Source: Clostridia bacterium
GTDB taxonomy: Bacteria > Bacillota > Clostridia > Lachnospirales > Lachnospiraceae
DNA: 49,313 bases
Assembly (NCBI GenBank): GCA_009929525.1
Contig: SAAH01000015.1
Coordinates: forward strand, 1 to 49,313
Reading direction: 5' to 3'
How positions within the stretch are numbered: the stretch's first letter is position 1; the number at the start of each line of letters is the position of its first letter. The notes below the pieces were generated by a model that was not told the origin of the DNA, did not search any database, and worked only from the letters and a program-made list of their open reading frames with translations. Below, in pieces: positions 7,776 through 16,904 of this stretch. Made by a program: the position numbers and the translations under genes.

Positions 7776-10700
7776 TCATGATATCGTGATCTTTAAAGCC
7801 CCTTGATAATCTTTTTGTTTCGAAAGCACTTCAGTGATCAGTTCCTGAGCTTTTTCCTTATCGCCAAGTCCCAAAGCTCCCAGAGCACGAAGGTAGCAGC
7901 AATACTGGGTGTTGCGAAGCTGGATGTCATCCTGGTAGACTTCGATCTCCGGCAGTGATACTGCGAAGAAGTCATATGCAACCTGGTCAAACAGGTGCTT
8001 TTCACCATAGATGATGAGCTGATGGAAGGATTTTCTCGCTGCATTTTCTTCGCCCAGTTCCATACGTGCAAGACCCTGATAATAGATATAGTCAGAAGGC
8101 TGATCATTATAGTAAAGCACGCTTCCCGGTTCCTCGGAACCCATGGATGCCAGGGTGAAATATTTGCGGGAATTTGTCTCGTCGTTTAACATGCGGTAAG
8201 CAATGCCCATGTAGTAATATGCTTCATTATCCGGAACATTTGGAAGCTTTCCTTCACCAAGATTTTCTGGATAAGTGAGGCTGGCAGATAAAAGTTCGAT
8301 GGCATCTTCCGGTTTGGAATCAGCGATCTTATTGATCGCAAGGTTGATAAGTGCGTAGCGGTACTGGGTGCTGACCTTACCTTCGCCGCCTTCCCATGGA
8401 TGGAAACGATGACTCTTCAGTGCGTCGAGTGCTTCGGTATATCGTTCGGTACAATTGAGCAAAGTAATGTAACGAAGATACAGATCATCTCTTTGGCATG
8501 TAACCTCCAGATGAGATTCCATTAGCTGGATACGATCCTCGATGGATTGGTTTGTCTTAGCTGCAAGCTGATCATATTCCAGCCAGAAACGTGGATATTC
8601 AGGATCCAACTGACAAGCTTTTTCTATATACTTCAGAGCACCGGCGGTATCATTTTTCTTGTTAAAGTAAGCGATGGAAAGATTACGATAAGCCATAGCC
8701 AGATCGTCTTTTTCTTCCACAGCAGTTTCCCAGTGTTTAGTGGCAGCTTCGTACTGTTTCTTGTCATAAAGAAGATTTCCAAGATAGTAATGTGCCATAG
8801 GAGCCTGATCGAGAACACGGATCGCATAGTCAAGTATTGCTATCTCCTCTACGCGATTAGGGAAACAATAGTCAGGAGATAATTTCTCGGCATTTTTGCA
8901 GCACTCCATCGAAGAAGTCTTAGCGGCATCATCGGAGAGTTTGCCATAGATGAATCCCTGATAATATTGGCAAAGCGGGCTCTTGCCTGGGCAGGCCTGC
9001 AGGATCTTGAGCGCATCCTCGTACAGTCCGGCTTTCTCGTAATCAAGGGAAAGCTCAAGATAGTTGTGTGGCTCGCTGCGCATTTTTTCCTTCCAGGAAT
9101 CAAAAGCTTCAGAGGAAAGGAGTGCTTTCTCGTACAGAAGCCCCATATAAAGCGGATCGATCTTCAGGCTTTCTTCCAGCAGTGCAGATGCATCCTGATG
9201 AAGAGTACGGAGTATAGCTGCTTTCAGAGTACGAGCCTTCATATTATGCCAGTTTCTGATCATAGACTTATCAGCAAATTCCAGTGCGCCTGCGGCATTT
9301 CCTTTGCGAAGAGACAGACATGCCAGCCAGTAGAATCCGGCACTTTGTGTCTCAGCACTCCAGGTGGATTTGAAAAATGCATCGTAAGCTTTATCATCCT
9401 GTCCATCTGCTTCCAGAGCAAGACCAAGGTTAAAATAACACTCTCCAGAATATGGATTTGGATTCTTCCAGGTCTGCTTTTTGATGGCAGCTTCAAAGTA
9501 AGGGATGCTTTCCTTTACATGGCCGCGCTTAAAGAGCAAAAGTCCATAACTGTTATTCAGACGGATATCAGAAGCATCTCTTTTGAGACCTTCCAGATAA
9601 TAATCTGCCGGCTCATAGGTTGCGTGACGGTACTGCTCCAGATGAGATGCTGCCAGATAAAGTTCTTCCAGAGATTTCATATCCTGTGGAGCTTTCATTG
9701 GCTCAGCAGGTTCCGGGATAGGTTCAAGGCTCTTTTCGTACATGGAATATTTGACAAGCTCGTGACCATCACAGGTAACCGTTACGATACAGTCAGACTT
9801 CTCTTCCATACAAACAAATTCCGTTTCATAGCATGCCTCAGGACTAAGATCAGCAGTTGATTCAAAAAGAGTATTTCCTTTTGCTGTTACACGGATAAGA
9901 GTATTCGGGTAAGCCGCTGTGGTATATATTTTTAAGATCATAGTATCTTTTTTTGATGCATCAACATCGGCATGATCAATGTCATTGCCGCAGTCAGTAA
10001 GGCTGATCATAGCCTCTTTGGTAGCATTTCCAACTCGTCCAACGCCTTTATATGGCATAAAATACTGGACAAATGTTTTTTCTTCCTGCGGTTTCAGCCA
10101 TGTAAAGTCAGGCTGGTTGTCTGTAAATACACCCGTCATCAGCTCGATATAAGGACCATCGCTGTCGGTCAGGTTGCGGTCCCAGGTACGGCCAAAATCA
10201 CCATTTCCCCAAGTCCACTGTTTTTTGCCCGGAGAAACATGGTGGTCAGCTACATGGAGAAGTCCGGCCTGTACGCCTTCATCATAATTGCCGATAAAAT
10301 CAAAATCAGAATGTGCTGCCATGTAAGAGGTTGGTACTTTTACATTTTTATAGCGGGAGATATCTACGCCTGCGGAATAATCACATTTGTAATATTCTCC
10401 GGTTGCGATCGGGAATGTAGAAACGGCCCTTTTACCGTGATCCATAACTGCATTTACATCAGGAGGAAATACGGAATAAGTATTGTCATTTACCGGAACA
10501 GCAGGATTTGCCCACCACAGGAAAGTCTGAGGAAGGTCGGTGTGGTTGTATAACTGGCCTTTGATCTCAATATAAGCTTTTCCCGGATACAGGGAGATGG
10601 AAGCCATTCCCTTGGTTCCGTACATTTTATCAATTTCACTTACGTGTACGGTGCAGGAACCATCCTCGTGTTCTTCAATCGTGTAATCAACAGGTGAGTA

Positions 10701-11090
10701 AGTAGAAGGACGATGATGCTGCGGCCAGTTGAATTCGATTCCTCCGGAGATCCATGGACCGGTCAGACCAACAAGAGCTGGTTTGATGACATGATTATAA
10801 TAAACAAAATCATATCCATTTGTTTTGTCGTAGGCTCTCTGGATACGTCCGCCGAGTTCCGGCAGGACCATAACTTTCAGATATTCATTTTCCAGCCATA
10901 CAGCATGGTAAGCGACATCTTCTTTTGTATCGCTGATTTTTTCGCTGACTGGAAGTGGGTACACCTTACCGGTGCTTCCCTGATAGGCTCTCTTTTCGAT
11001 GAAGAGAGGACTTTTTTCCGGTGGCATGACCGGATAAGTTGGAAGGACACAGGTCTCTTCCCAGATGTTTACTTTCTTGATTGATACCAT
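7776..11090 (-). CDS. DUF5107 and tetratricopeptide-repeat protein
   Basis: This 1104-residue cytoplasmic protein has no signal peptide. The N-terminal ~400 residues form a DUF5107 domain, a galactose-mutarotase-like beta-sandwich. Examples are YLKVMVLPELGGRIQRAYDK, GPWISGGIEFNWPQHH and FLWWANPAVPVND, with conserved aromatic, His and Glu residues that could bind sugar. From about residue 490 a long array of TPR helices follows, for example AHYYLGNLLYDKKQYEAATK and AYRNLSIAYFNKKNDTAGAL. The family is common in sugar-utilisation loci but, to my knowledge, lacks a firmly established activity. The gene diverges from two AraC regulators that lead the GH2/ABC locus. It probably acts on, or scaffolds enzymes for, the same sugar. 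GAGGAGAAG precedes the ATG. Confidence 0.88.
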   Translation of the reverse strand: MVSIKKVNIWEETCVLPTYPVMPPEKSPLFIEKRAYQGSTGKVYPLPVSEKISDTKEDVAYHAVWLENEYLKVMVLPELGGRIQRAYDKTNGYDFVYYNHVIKPALVGLTGPWISGGIEFNWPQHHRPSTYSPVDYTIEEHEDGSCTVHVSEIDKMYGTKGMASISLYPGKAYIEIKGQLYNHTDLPQTFLWWANPAVPVNDNTYSVFPPDVNAVMDHGKRAVSTFPIATGEYYKCDYSAGVDISRYKNVKVPTSYMAAHSDFDFIGNYDEGVQAGLLHVADHHVSPGKKQWTWGNGDFGRTWDRNLTDSDGPYIELMTGVFTDNQPDFTWLKPQEEKTFVQYFMPYKGVGRVGNATKEAMISLTDCGNDIDHADVDASKKDTMILKIYTTAAYPNTLIRVTAKGNTLFESTADLSPEACYETEFVCMEEKSDCIVTVTCDGHELVKYSMYEKSLEPIPEPAEPMKAPQDMKSLEELYLAASHLEQYRHATYEPADYYLEGLKRDASDIRLNNSYGLLLFKRGHVKESIPYFEAAIKKQTWKNPNPYSGECYFNLGLALEADGQDDKAYDAFFKSTWSAETQSAGFYWLACLSLRKGNAAGALEFADKSMIRNWHNMKARTLKAAILRTLHQDASALLEESLKIDPLYMGLLYEKALLSSEAFDSWKEKMRSEPHNYLELSLDYEKAGLYEDALKILQACPGKSPLCQYYQGFIYGKLSDDAAKTSSMECCKNAEKLSPDYCFPNRVEEIAILDYAIRVLDQAPMAHYYLGNLLYDKKQYEAATKHWETAVEEKDDLAMAYRNLSIAYFNKKNDTAGALKYIEKACQLDPEYPRFWLEYDQLAAKTNQSIEDRIQLMESHLEVTCQRDDLYLRYITLLNCTERYTEALDALKSHRFHPWEGGEGKVSTQYRYALINLAINKIADSKPEDAIELLSASLTYPENLGEGKLPNVPDNEAYYYMGIAYRMLNDETNSRKYFTLASMGSEEPGSVLYYNDQPSDYIYYQGLARMELGEENAARKSFHQLIIYGEKHLFDQVAYDFFAVSLPEIEVYQDDIQLRNTQYCCYLRALGALGLGDKEKAQELITEVLSKQKDYQGALKITIS

Positions 11091-11370
11091 GACTTCTCCT
11101 CTTTTCTATTAGCGTAATGTCTCGTATATTCTGCGTTTGACGGGCTGCAGCCCATCAAGTAATAGCTTGATCGTTGAACGTGTATGTTGTGTGTGATATA
11201 TGTGTGAGTAAGTACTCCTATGTGGAATTCTTATGTTTATTCTATCACGAAGATGCACCTGGGGAAATGCCATATCATGAGTAAAGATGGACAATATTCC
11301 ATCAATGTGATACACTCGTGACATGAATAATACAGAACAGTGGAAAAGGGATGGATTCAAAGGGGAAACG
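11091..11370. promoter_or_regulatory. Divergent control region between DUF5107 and AraC genes
   Basis: The spacer holds small palindromes: GGGCTGCAGCCC (11142-11153), ATCAAG-TAATAG-CTTGAT (11154-11171), and GATGGA-CAATAT-TCCATC (11286-11303). The last lies just upstream of the AraC gene and is a possible operator. No clear -35/-10 pair was identified. Confidence 0.4.
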
Positions 11371-12216
11371 ATGATCGTTCTGCCTACGGAGTCCTTCCAG
11401 GATTATGTGGAGCATCCGCAGGTCAGACGGCTTTATCTTACGGATGTGGGATTTTTTCCTCGTGCAGAGCACCATTACCGGGAGCGAAAGGACGGAATAG
11501 AGGAGTACATACTAATATATTGCACGGAAGGAAGCGGATTCATCGTTGTAGACGGTAAGGAGTATATCCTGCATGAAAACGAAGCATTTTGCATCCCACA
11601 GTACCACGGACATCGCTATTATGCCTGCGAGGATGACCCATGGAGTATCTTATGGGTACATTTTAAAGGGGAAGATATCAAGTATTTCCCACTTCAGGAA
11701 TGCAATGTTATTTCTTTTAGTTCACAAAATGCGACCAATCGTATGTTGTTTTTGTTTGAACTATTGTTTCGTGTGTTGGAAGCCAACTACACGCTGGGGA
11801 ATTTTATCTATATTTCCCAGGTGTTGTCGCTGATCCTGGCGGAAACTTATGATCGCGAAAAGCATAATACGACGTTGGAGCAGAACAAACATGTGACAAA
11901 TGTCGTTCGATTTATGTATAAGCATCTGGAGGAAAATCTTACGCTGGAGGAAGTGGCAGCAGAATTTGAACTGTCAAAAAGTTATCTGAATGCTATTTTC
12001 CAAAAGTATACGCAGCATGCGCCGATGGATTTTTTTATCAATATTAAGATGAAAAGTGCATGCAGGCTGCTTAAGACTACGGATTTGTATATCTACGAGG
12101 TGGCACAGAAGCTTGGATATGGGGATCAGTATTACTTTTCCCGGATATTCAAAAAGGTAGTGGGGATATCACCGAAAGCATATAAAAACGGTGATTATTT
12201 TCATTATAAAGAGTAG
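11371..12216 (+). CDS. AraC family transcriptional regulator (cupin + HTH)
   Basis: This protein of about 281 residues has an N-terminal AraC-type cupin (EEYILIYCTEGSGFIVVDG, then LHENEAFCIPQYHGHRYY) that would bind a sugar. The C-terminal double helix-turn-helix shows LTLEEVAAEFELSKSYLNAIF and YEVAQKLGYGDQYYFSRIFK, the AraC signature. An upstream ATG in frame at 11323 has no ribosome binding site. AAGGGG lies 5 nt before the ATG at 11371, so the shorter form is preferred. The gene diverges from the DUF5107 gene and is followed after 18 nt by a second AraC gene. Both probably control the GH2/ABC locus downstream. Confidence 0.9.
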   Translation: MIVLPTESFQDYVEHPQVRRLYLTDVGFFPRAEHHYRERKDGIEEYILIYCTEGSGFIVVDGKEYILHENEAFCIPQYHGHRYYACEDDPWSILWVHFKGEDIKYFPLQECNVISFSSQNATNRMLFLFELLFRVLEANYTLGNFIYISQVLSLILAETYDREKHNTTLEQNKHVTNVVRFMYKHLEENLTLEEVAAEFELSKSYLNAIFQKYTQHAPMDFFINIKMKSACRLLKTTDLYIYEVAQKLGYGDQYYFSRIFKKVVGISPKAYKNGDYFHYKE

Positions 12217-12234
12217 GGACGGGAGGAACATATA

Positions 12235-13086
12235 TTGAAGGCATACGAGGAATATGTATCTTCCGGATCGGATTATTATGCGTATACACCCAGTGCAACG
12301 GCTAAAAAAATGTTTTTTTACCCTATCTGTACGGGACATTTTATGTATCAGCCCAGTTATGCGATAAACAGGACTTCGTTTGACAGTTTTTTGCTTTTAT
12401 ATATCAAGTCCGGGCGGATGGATATCGAATATAATAAGAAAAAAATGACGGCCGAGGCAGGAGAATTTGTCCTTCTTGACTGCTATAAACCCCATGGATA
12501 TGGGACCAAAACCGGATGCGAGGCCATCTGGTGTCATTTTGATGGACCGATGGCGAGAAATTATTATGAACAGGCTGTTTCTTATGTGGGAAATGTATTT
12601 GCTCTGTCTAATCCATATCCTGCGATCAAAAAGCTGGAGGCCATATACCAGACTTTTGCCTCTGATGTGATCATAAAGGAAGCACTGTTATCAAAGCAGC
12701 TAACAGATATCATGACGGAAATATATCTGGATGCGCCGGGAAGAAGCCGGACCGGTGGGGGCGGCGGAAGCATGGACGAAATCGTTTCTTATATTAACGA
12801 ACATTTTGCGGAGAATATTTCTATCCCGAATCTTGCCCAGCGGGCCATGATGAGTCAGTATCATTTTATAAGAGTGTTCAAGCGGGAGACAAGTTTTACG
12901 CCTCATGAATACATTATCAATACGAGGATCAGTACGGCAAAATATATGCTGAAAAATACAAGATTGTCGATCAAGGATATTTGCTTCAGTACGGGATTTT
13001 CCAGTGAGAGTGTATTTTGTTCATCATTTAAGAAAAATGTGGGAAGTACTCCGGCAGAATACAGAAATACGCTCGCACAGGCATGA
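12235..13086 (+). CDS. AraC family transcriptional regulator, TTG start
   Basis: This 283-residue second AraC-type activator has an N-terminal cupin (FLLLYIKSGRMDIEY, FVLLDCYKPHGYGTKTG) and a C-terminal HTH pair. The pair is SIPNLAQRAMMSQYHFIRVFK and IKDICFSTGFSSESVFCSSFK. A glycine-rich linker (RTGGGGGSMDEI, about residues 176-187) separates the domains. Translation starts at a TTG: GGGAGG stands 8 nt upstream and no ATG fits. The weak start may keep its level below that of the preceding AraC protein. It is not a recent duplicate of that protein, because identity outside the HTH is low. It likely controls the GH2 gene 136 nt downstream. Confidence 0.9.
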   Translation: MKAYEEYVSSGSDYYAYTPSATAKKMFFYPICTGHFMYQPSYAINRTSFDSFLLLYIKSGRMDIEYNKKKMTAEAGEFVLLDCYKPHGYGTKTGCEAIWCHFDGPMARNYYEQAVSYVGNVFALSNPYPAIKKLEAIYQTFASDVIIKEALLSKQLTDIMTEIYLDAPGRSRTGGGGGSMDEIVSYINEHFAENISIPNLAQRAMMSQYHFIRVFKRETSFTPHEYIINTRISTAKYMLKNTRLSIKDICFSTGFSSESVFCSSFKKNVGSTPAEYRNTLAQA

Positions 13087-13221
13087 TGATTCAAACAGAT
13101 CTGAATGCAAAATCGCAGTTTTTCGAAAAAGAATCGCAACTTTCAGAAATGATACATTCTTTTCTTTATGTTACTGTTAGGGAAGAGTTAGTGTAACTAC
13201 ATGATGAAAGGGGCGATTTTT

Positions 13222-16002
13222 ATGTTTTATGATCTGAGCGGCACATGGGATGCCGAGCTGGCGGATGGAACGAAAGGAACAGCGGTTTTGCCGGGAACAC
13301 TGGATGAGAACAAGCTGGGCCATAAGGATGCAGGAGCGAATCAGTGGCATCCGGATGCATCGATCGGAAATGCGGAGGATGGATTTGATCCGGATGCACC
13401 GATCGCAACAAGATTTACAAGAAAACATACTTTTGAGGGGGAAGCGAGACTTTCACGTAAGGTTTCCTTTGTTCCGGCGGAAGGAAAGAGAGTTTTTCTG
13501 GAGGCAGAAAGAGCACGTTGTCTGAGACTTCTGGTAGATGGAAAAGAAGTGGAGGCATGCACTCAGGGTACGATCAGTACACCTTATGTATTTGAAGTGA
13601 CAGGACTTTTGAATGGTGATAATGAGATAACTCTGTTATCAGATAACAGTTATCCGGGACTGCCTCATGATGCCATAGTGTATTCATCGGCAGCAACGGA
13701 TGAGACACAGACAAACTGGAATGGTGTGATCGGATTTCTCAGGCTTCGTGTGGAGGAACCGGTATTTTTATCAGGGATCCGGGTATATCCCCGGGGTGAT
13801 ATGCTGGATGTGAAGGTGGAAGTATCTGCGGACCGAGCATATAAGGGATCCGTTACAATTGCATCAGATGCAATCCTTAATTCTGTGTCAGCCGAAACGA
13901 TAACAAAGAAGATAGAAGTGGAAGCAGGAACAACCTGCATAGAGATTGGTCAGATACCAGTGGCAGAGGATATCAAACGCTGGGATGAGTATGAGGGAAA
14001 TCTCTATGAGATGACTGCCAGGATTGAAGGATATGATGAAAAAACAGTTACTTTTGGTGTGCGCGATTTTGGGGATGATGGAAAGGGCAGATTGGCTTTG
14101 AACGGCCGGACGATCTTCCTTAGAAGTGAAGCAAACTGTGCAGAATTCCCGGAAGAGGGACATCCGCCCACAAGCGTAGAGGCATGGACCACCATACTGA
14201 ATACTTACAAATCTTATGGTATCAACTGTATGCGTTTTCATTCTCACTGTCCGCCAGAGGGAGCATTTGTGGCAGCAGATCAGATTGGTATGATGATGCA
14301 GCCGGAGCTGTCCCACTGGAATCCGAAAAATGCTTTCGAGCCGGAAGACAGTTTCAATTATTATCAAGTGGAATTAAAACAGGTGATCCGGATGCTGGCA
14401 AATCACCCGTCCTTCGTGATGCTGACCTATGGAAATGAACTGTGGACAGGTGATCTTGGACATAAACGGATGGACGAGATGATCGAGCAGGCACATGCGC
14501 TTGATACCACCCGCCTTTATGCAAATGGATCAAATCCTCACTATGGTACGATTGGTTGTGATGCCAAGAGTGATTTTTATACATCTCAGATTTATCTTGA
14601 TTTTACAAATCCTCTTAGAGGAACTTTTGCAGGAATGCCAGAAATTTCGTCTGTGGAAACAGAAGATGGCAGCGAACCGGTCATGGATATGGGATCTTCC
14701 AAGGAAGTCAGGATCAAAGGATATATCAACAACCAATATCCGAATGCGACAACAAATTATGATGTTGCTATGGAAAATCTTCGAAAGACTTATGATAAAC
14801 CAGTATTTGGGTTCGAGGTAGGACAGTTTGAAGTGCTGCCGTATTTTGAAGAACTTGATGATTTTAAGGGGATTTCTGATCCGGCCAATTATCGTTTGAT
14901 ACAGGAAAAAGCAGACAAATTGGGACTTCTTGATGTGTGGAACCGGTATGTAGAGGCTACTGGTGAAATATCTCGTATCGGATATAGAGAAGAAATCGAA
15001 GCAGCTATGAGGACCAGAAAGTTTTCAGGTCTTTCACTGTTGGGACTTCAGGACTTCCCGGGACAGGGAACGGCACTGGTTGGAATGATCAATTCCCATC
15101 TGGAGCCAAAGCCATTTGACTTTGCAAAACCTGAGGCATTTGAGGCATTTTTCCGTGATCAGCTTCCATTGGTACAGCTTCCAAAATACACTTACGAGAT
15201 TGGCGAACGACTGGAAGCGGAAGTGTTGATGGCAAACTATGGAAAACGTGATCTGTCGGGAGAACTTACTTATACATTGTCAGGCGATGGAGTACAGCTT
15301 AAGGGAACTTTGCCGCAGGTATGCTGTCCGATGAGTGAACTTACCATGGCAGGCAAGCTGGATATTGATCTGGGAACGATAGAAAAAGCAGTACGTCTGG
15401 ATCTTAGTGTTGAACTGGATGGGGCGAAAAATACGTATCCGATCTGGGTATATCCGGCAGTAAGCCCAATCTGCCCAGAAGGAATCTATGAGACAGAGCA
15501 GTTTGATGAAACGGCACAGAAGATACTGGATGACGGCGGACGCGTTTATCTGACACCGAAGGCTACCAAAGAAGCTATGCCGTCTTCCATACAGACACAG
15601 TTTACTTCAGACTTCTGGTCCGTGGGAACCTTCCCTGCACAGGCAGGCGGTATGGGACAGTTGATCGATACAAAGCATCCGATCTTTGAGGATTTCCCAA
15701 CCGAGCCTCACACAAACTGGCAGTGGTGGGCAATGGCTTCTCAGAGAGCCTTGATCCTTCCGGAGCCGGTAAAGGCGATCGTTACGGAGATGGACAGCTA
15801 TGCTTATATGAGACCGATGGCTCAGCTTCTGGAATGTAAGTGTGGAAATGGAAGGCTGATGGTGTCTTCTATGGCACTTCAGGATCTGCAGCAGTATCCG
15901 GAGGGGCGGGCTTTGCAGGCAGCTATTTATAAGTATATGGATTCTGAGAAATTTGTGCCGGCGCAGGAGATTGCGGTGGGAGTTATTGCGGGGTTATTTT
16001 AA
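13222..16002 (+). CDS. Glycoside hydrolase family 2 enzyme
   Basis: This cytoplasmic protein of about 926 residues has GH2 order: a sugar-binding jelly roll (about 1-190; MFYDLSGTWDAELADG opens it), an immunoglobulin-like domain (about 190-290), then a TIM barrel (about 295-640). INCMRFHSHCPPEGAFVAAD and HPSFVMLTYGNELW mark the barrel. Glu406 in GNELW is the expected acid/base, and Glu532 in VFGFEVGQ the expected nucleophile. A long C-terminal region with beta-rich character follows. An upstream in-frame ATG at 13201 lacks a ribosome binding site; AAAGGGG precedes the ATG at 13222. The divergent active-site context means beta-galactosidase, glucuronidase or another specificity cannot be chosen. 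It lies between AraC regulators and a sugar ABC importer. Confidence 0.88.
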   Translation: MFYDLSGTWDAELADGTKGTAVLPGTLDENKLGHKDAGANQWHPDASIGNAEDGFDPDAPIATRFTRKHTFEGEARLSRKVSFVPAEGKRVFLEAERARCLRLLVDGKEVEACTQGTISTPYVFEVTGLLNGDNEITLLSDNSYPGLPHDAIVYSSAATDETQTNWNGVIGFLRLRVEEPVFLSGIRVYPRGDMLDVKVEVSADRAYKGSVTIASDAILNSVSAETITKKIEVEAGTTCIEIGQIPVAEDIKRWDEYEGNLYEMTARIEGYDEKTVTFGVRDFGDDGKGRLALNGRTIFLRSEANCAEFPEEGHPPTSVEAWTTILNTYKSYGINCMRFHSHCPPEGAFVAADQIGMMMQPELSHWNPKNAFEPEDSFNYYQVELKQVIRMLANHPSFVMLTYGNELWTGDLGHKRMDEMIEQAHALDTTRLYANGSNPHYGTIGCDAKSDFYTSQIYLDFTNPLRGTFAGMPEISSVETEDGSEPVMDMGSSKEVRIKGYINNQYPNATTNYDVAMENLRKTYDKPVFGFEVGQFEVLPYFEELDDFKGISDPANYRLIQEKADKLGLLDVWNRYVEATGEISRIGYREEIEAAMRTRKFSGLSLLGLQDFPGQGTALVGMINSHLEPKPFDFAKPEAFEAFFRDQLPLVQLPKYTYEIGERLEAEVLMANYGKRDLSGELTYTLSGDGVQLKGTLPQVCCPMSELTMAGKLDIDLGTIEKAVRLDLSVELDGAKNTYPIWVYPAVSPICPEGIYETEQFDETAQKILDDGGRVYLTPKATKEAMPSSIQTQFTSDFWSVGTFPAQAGGMGQLIDTKHPIFEDFPTEPHTNWQWWAMASQRALILPEPVKAIVTEMDSYAYMRPMAQLLECKCGNGRLMVSSMALQDLQQYPEGRALQAAIYKYMDSEKFVPAQEIAVGVIAGLF

Positions 16003-16029
16003 TACAGAGGGACGGGGCAAGTGTGCCAT

Positions 16030-16244
16030 GACCGGCCATCCGGTGTTACATTTCCAGCGGTGCAGGAAATCGATGGGTGGTCAGGTTTCTCACTGTAACA
16101 ATTCAAGCCAGAAAAAGGCCGCTTCTGCGGGGTGTGTGTGCTTTGGTGAGCGCACACCACCCTGCGGAAGCGGCCTTTTCCTGGCTAAGATTATTATCAG
16201 CTCGAGCCCGATGCCAACACCATCGATGCCCACCGGATGGCTGG
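16030..16244. repeat. Large nested palindrome with central hairpin
   Basis: Outer arms are CCGGCCATCCGGTG (16030-16043) and CACCGGATGGCTGG (16231-16244). Inside, a long hairpin (16107-16195) pairs GCCAGAAAAAGGCCGCTTC with GGAAGCGGCCTTTTCCTGGC. Its tip is GTGTGCTTTGGTGAGCGCAC. A T-run in the descending arm allows it to work as a terminator after the GH2 gene. The tip recurs in the palindrome at 47231-47501. Confidence 0.85.
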
Positions 16245-16309
16245 TTGTGGTGAGAGGGAGTGAAAGCCCCCAAAATGTATATTGCAAGATGATGTATCGC
16301 TTCGGGAAT

Positions 16310-16597
16310 CAGGTGTGGCGGGGCATATGACAAAGAACCTTTATCCGGTGCCGCAATATGAGCAAATTGGGTGGGGATTTCCTTGATTTTGAAGTGAAAA
16401 AGAGTGAAATAGGGTATATGCAAAGAGAATCATGAACTGTGCCGCGAAATTAGAAAAGAGAGAGGCACTGTAGATATGAAAAATTGCATGTGCCCTGTAA
16501 GCAACTTGAAGCATGCATATTTTAACAAATATTGATGCTTGGACTGTCTGGAAGAGAAGGTGGCGAGGTATGTCAGAAAAATAAAATCCTATATACC
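16310..16597. repeat. Dispersed ~288-bp intergenic repeat, copy A
   Basis: This segment matches 24389-24675 along its whole length, with scattered substitutions and nearly no indels. Shared blocks include AGGTGTGGCGGGGCATATGA, GTGAAAAAGAGTGAAATAGG and TGTAAGCAACTTGAAGCATG. Both copies are in the same orientation and both lie in spacers flanking the GH2/ABC locus. No open frame is conserved as a plausible protein. Confidence 0.9.
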
Positions 16598-16904
16598 CCG
16601 TCCCCTCCCTGTTTCGTTTATTCTTGTACATATTGAACAAAAGAAAATTCAAAAATCTCAATCCAATTGGAAAATAGTCCATCAAATGAAAAGATATAGC
16701 ATTTTCCTTACGGCAAATTGTGTATATACTAATCTTACAGAAACAAACAAAGGGCCCTTGAAAGTTAAGATTGAAAGAACGATATGTGGTGTGAAACGTG
16801 AAATTGAAAATGTAAGAATCAGAAAAACGCAGATAATTGCAAGAAAAAGCAAGAAATGCAAGGAACAAAGCACATATGGACACAGGAAATGAAAGGAGCA
16901 GTTT

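Larger units (their letters stand above)
16003..16904. other. Structured spacer between GH2 and ABC importer
   Basis: No gene is supported in these ~900 bases. The stretch holds a large nested palindrome (16030-16244) that can act as terminator of the GH2 gene, one copy of a dispersed ~288-bp repeat (16310-16597), and an A/T-rich leader before the solute-binding protein. The sequence TGTATATACT (16721-16730) is a possible -10 region without a good -35. Confidence 0.6.

Noticed and set aside
16103-16423. 106-residue minus-strand frame that shares its start with a similar frame at 24122-24502
   Set aside because: Similarity is explained by the ~288-bp repeat; the frames diverge at once outside it and lack ribosome binding sites.
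16539-16892. 117-residue plus-strand frame upstream of the sugar-binding protein
   Set aside because: Partly inside the dispersed repeat, very Lys/Arg/Ile-rich, no family resemblance and no ribosome binding site.
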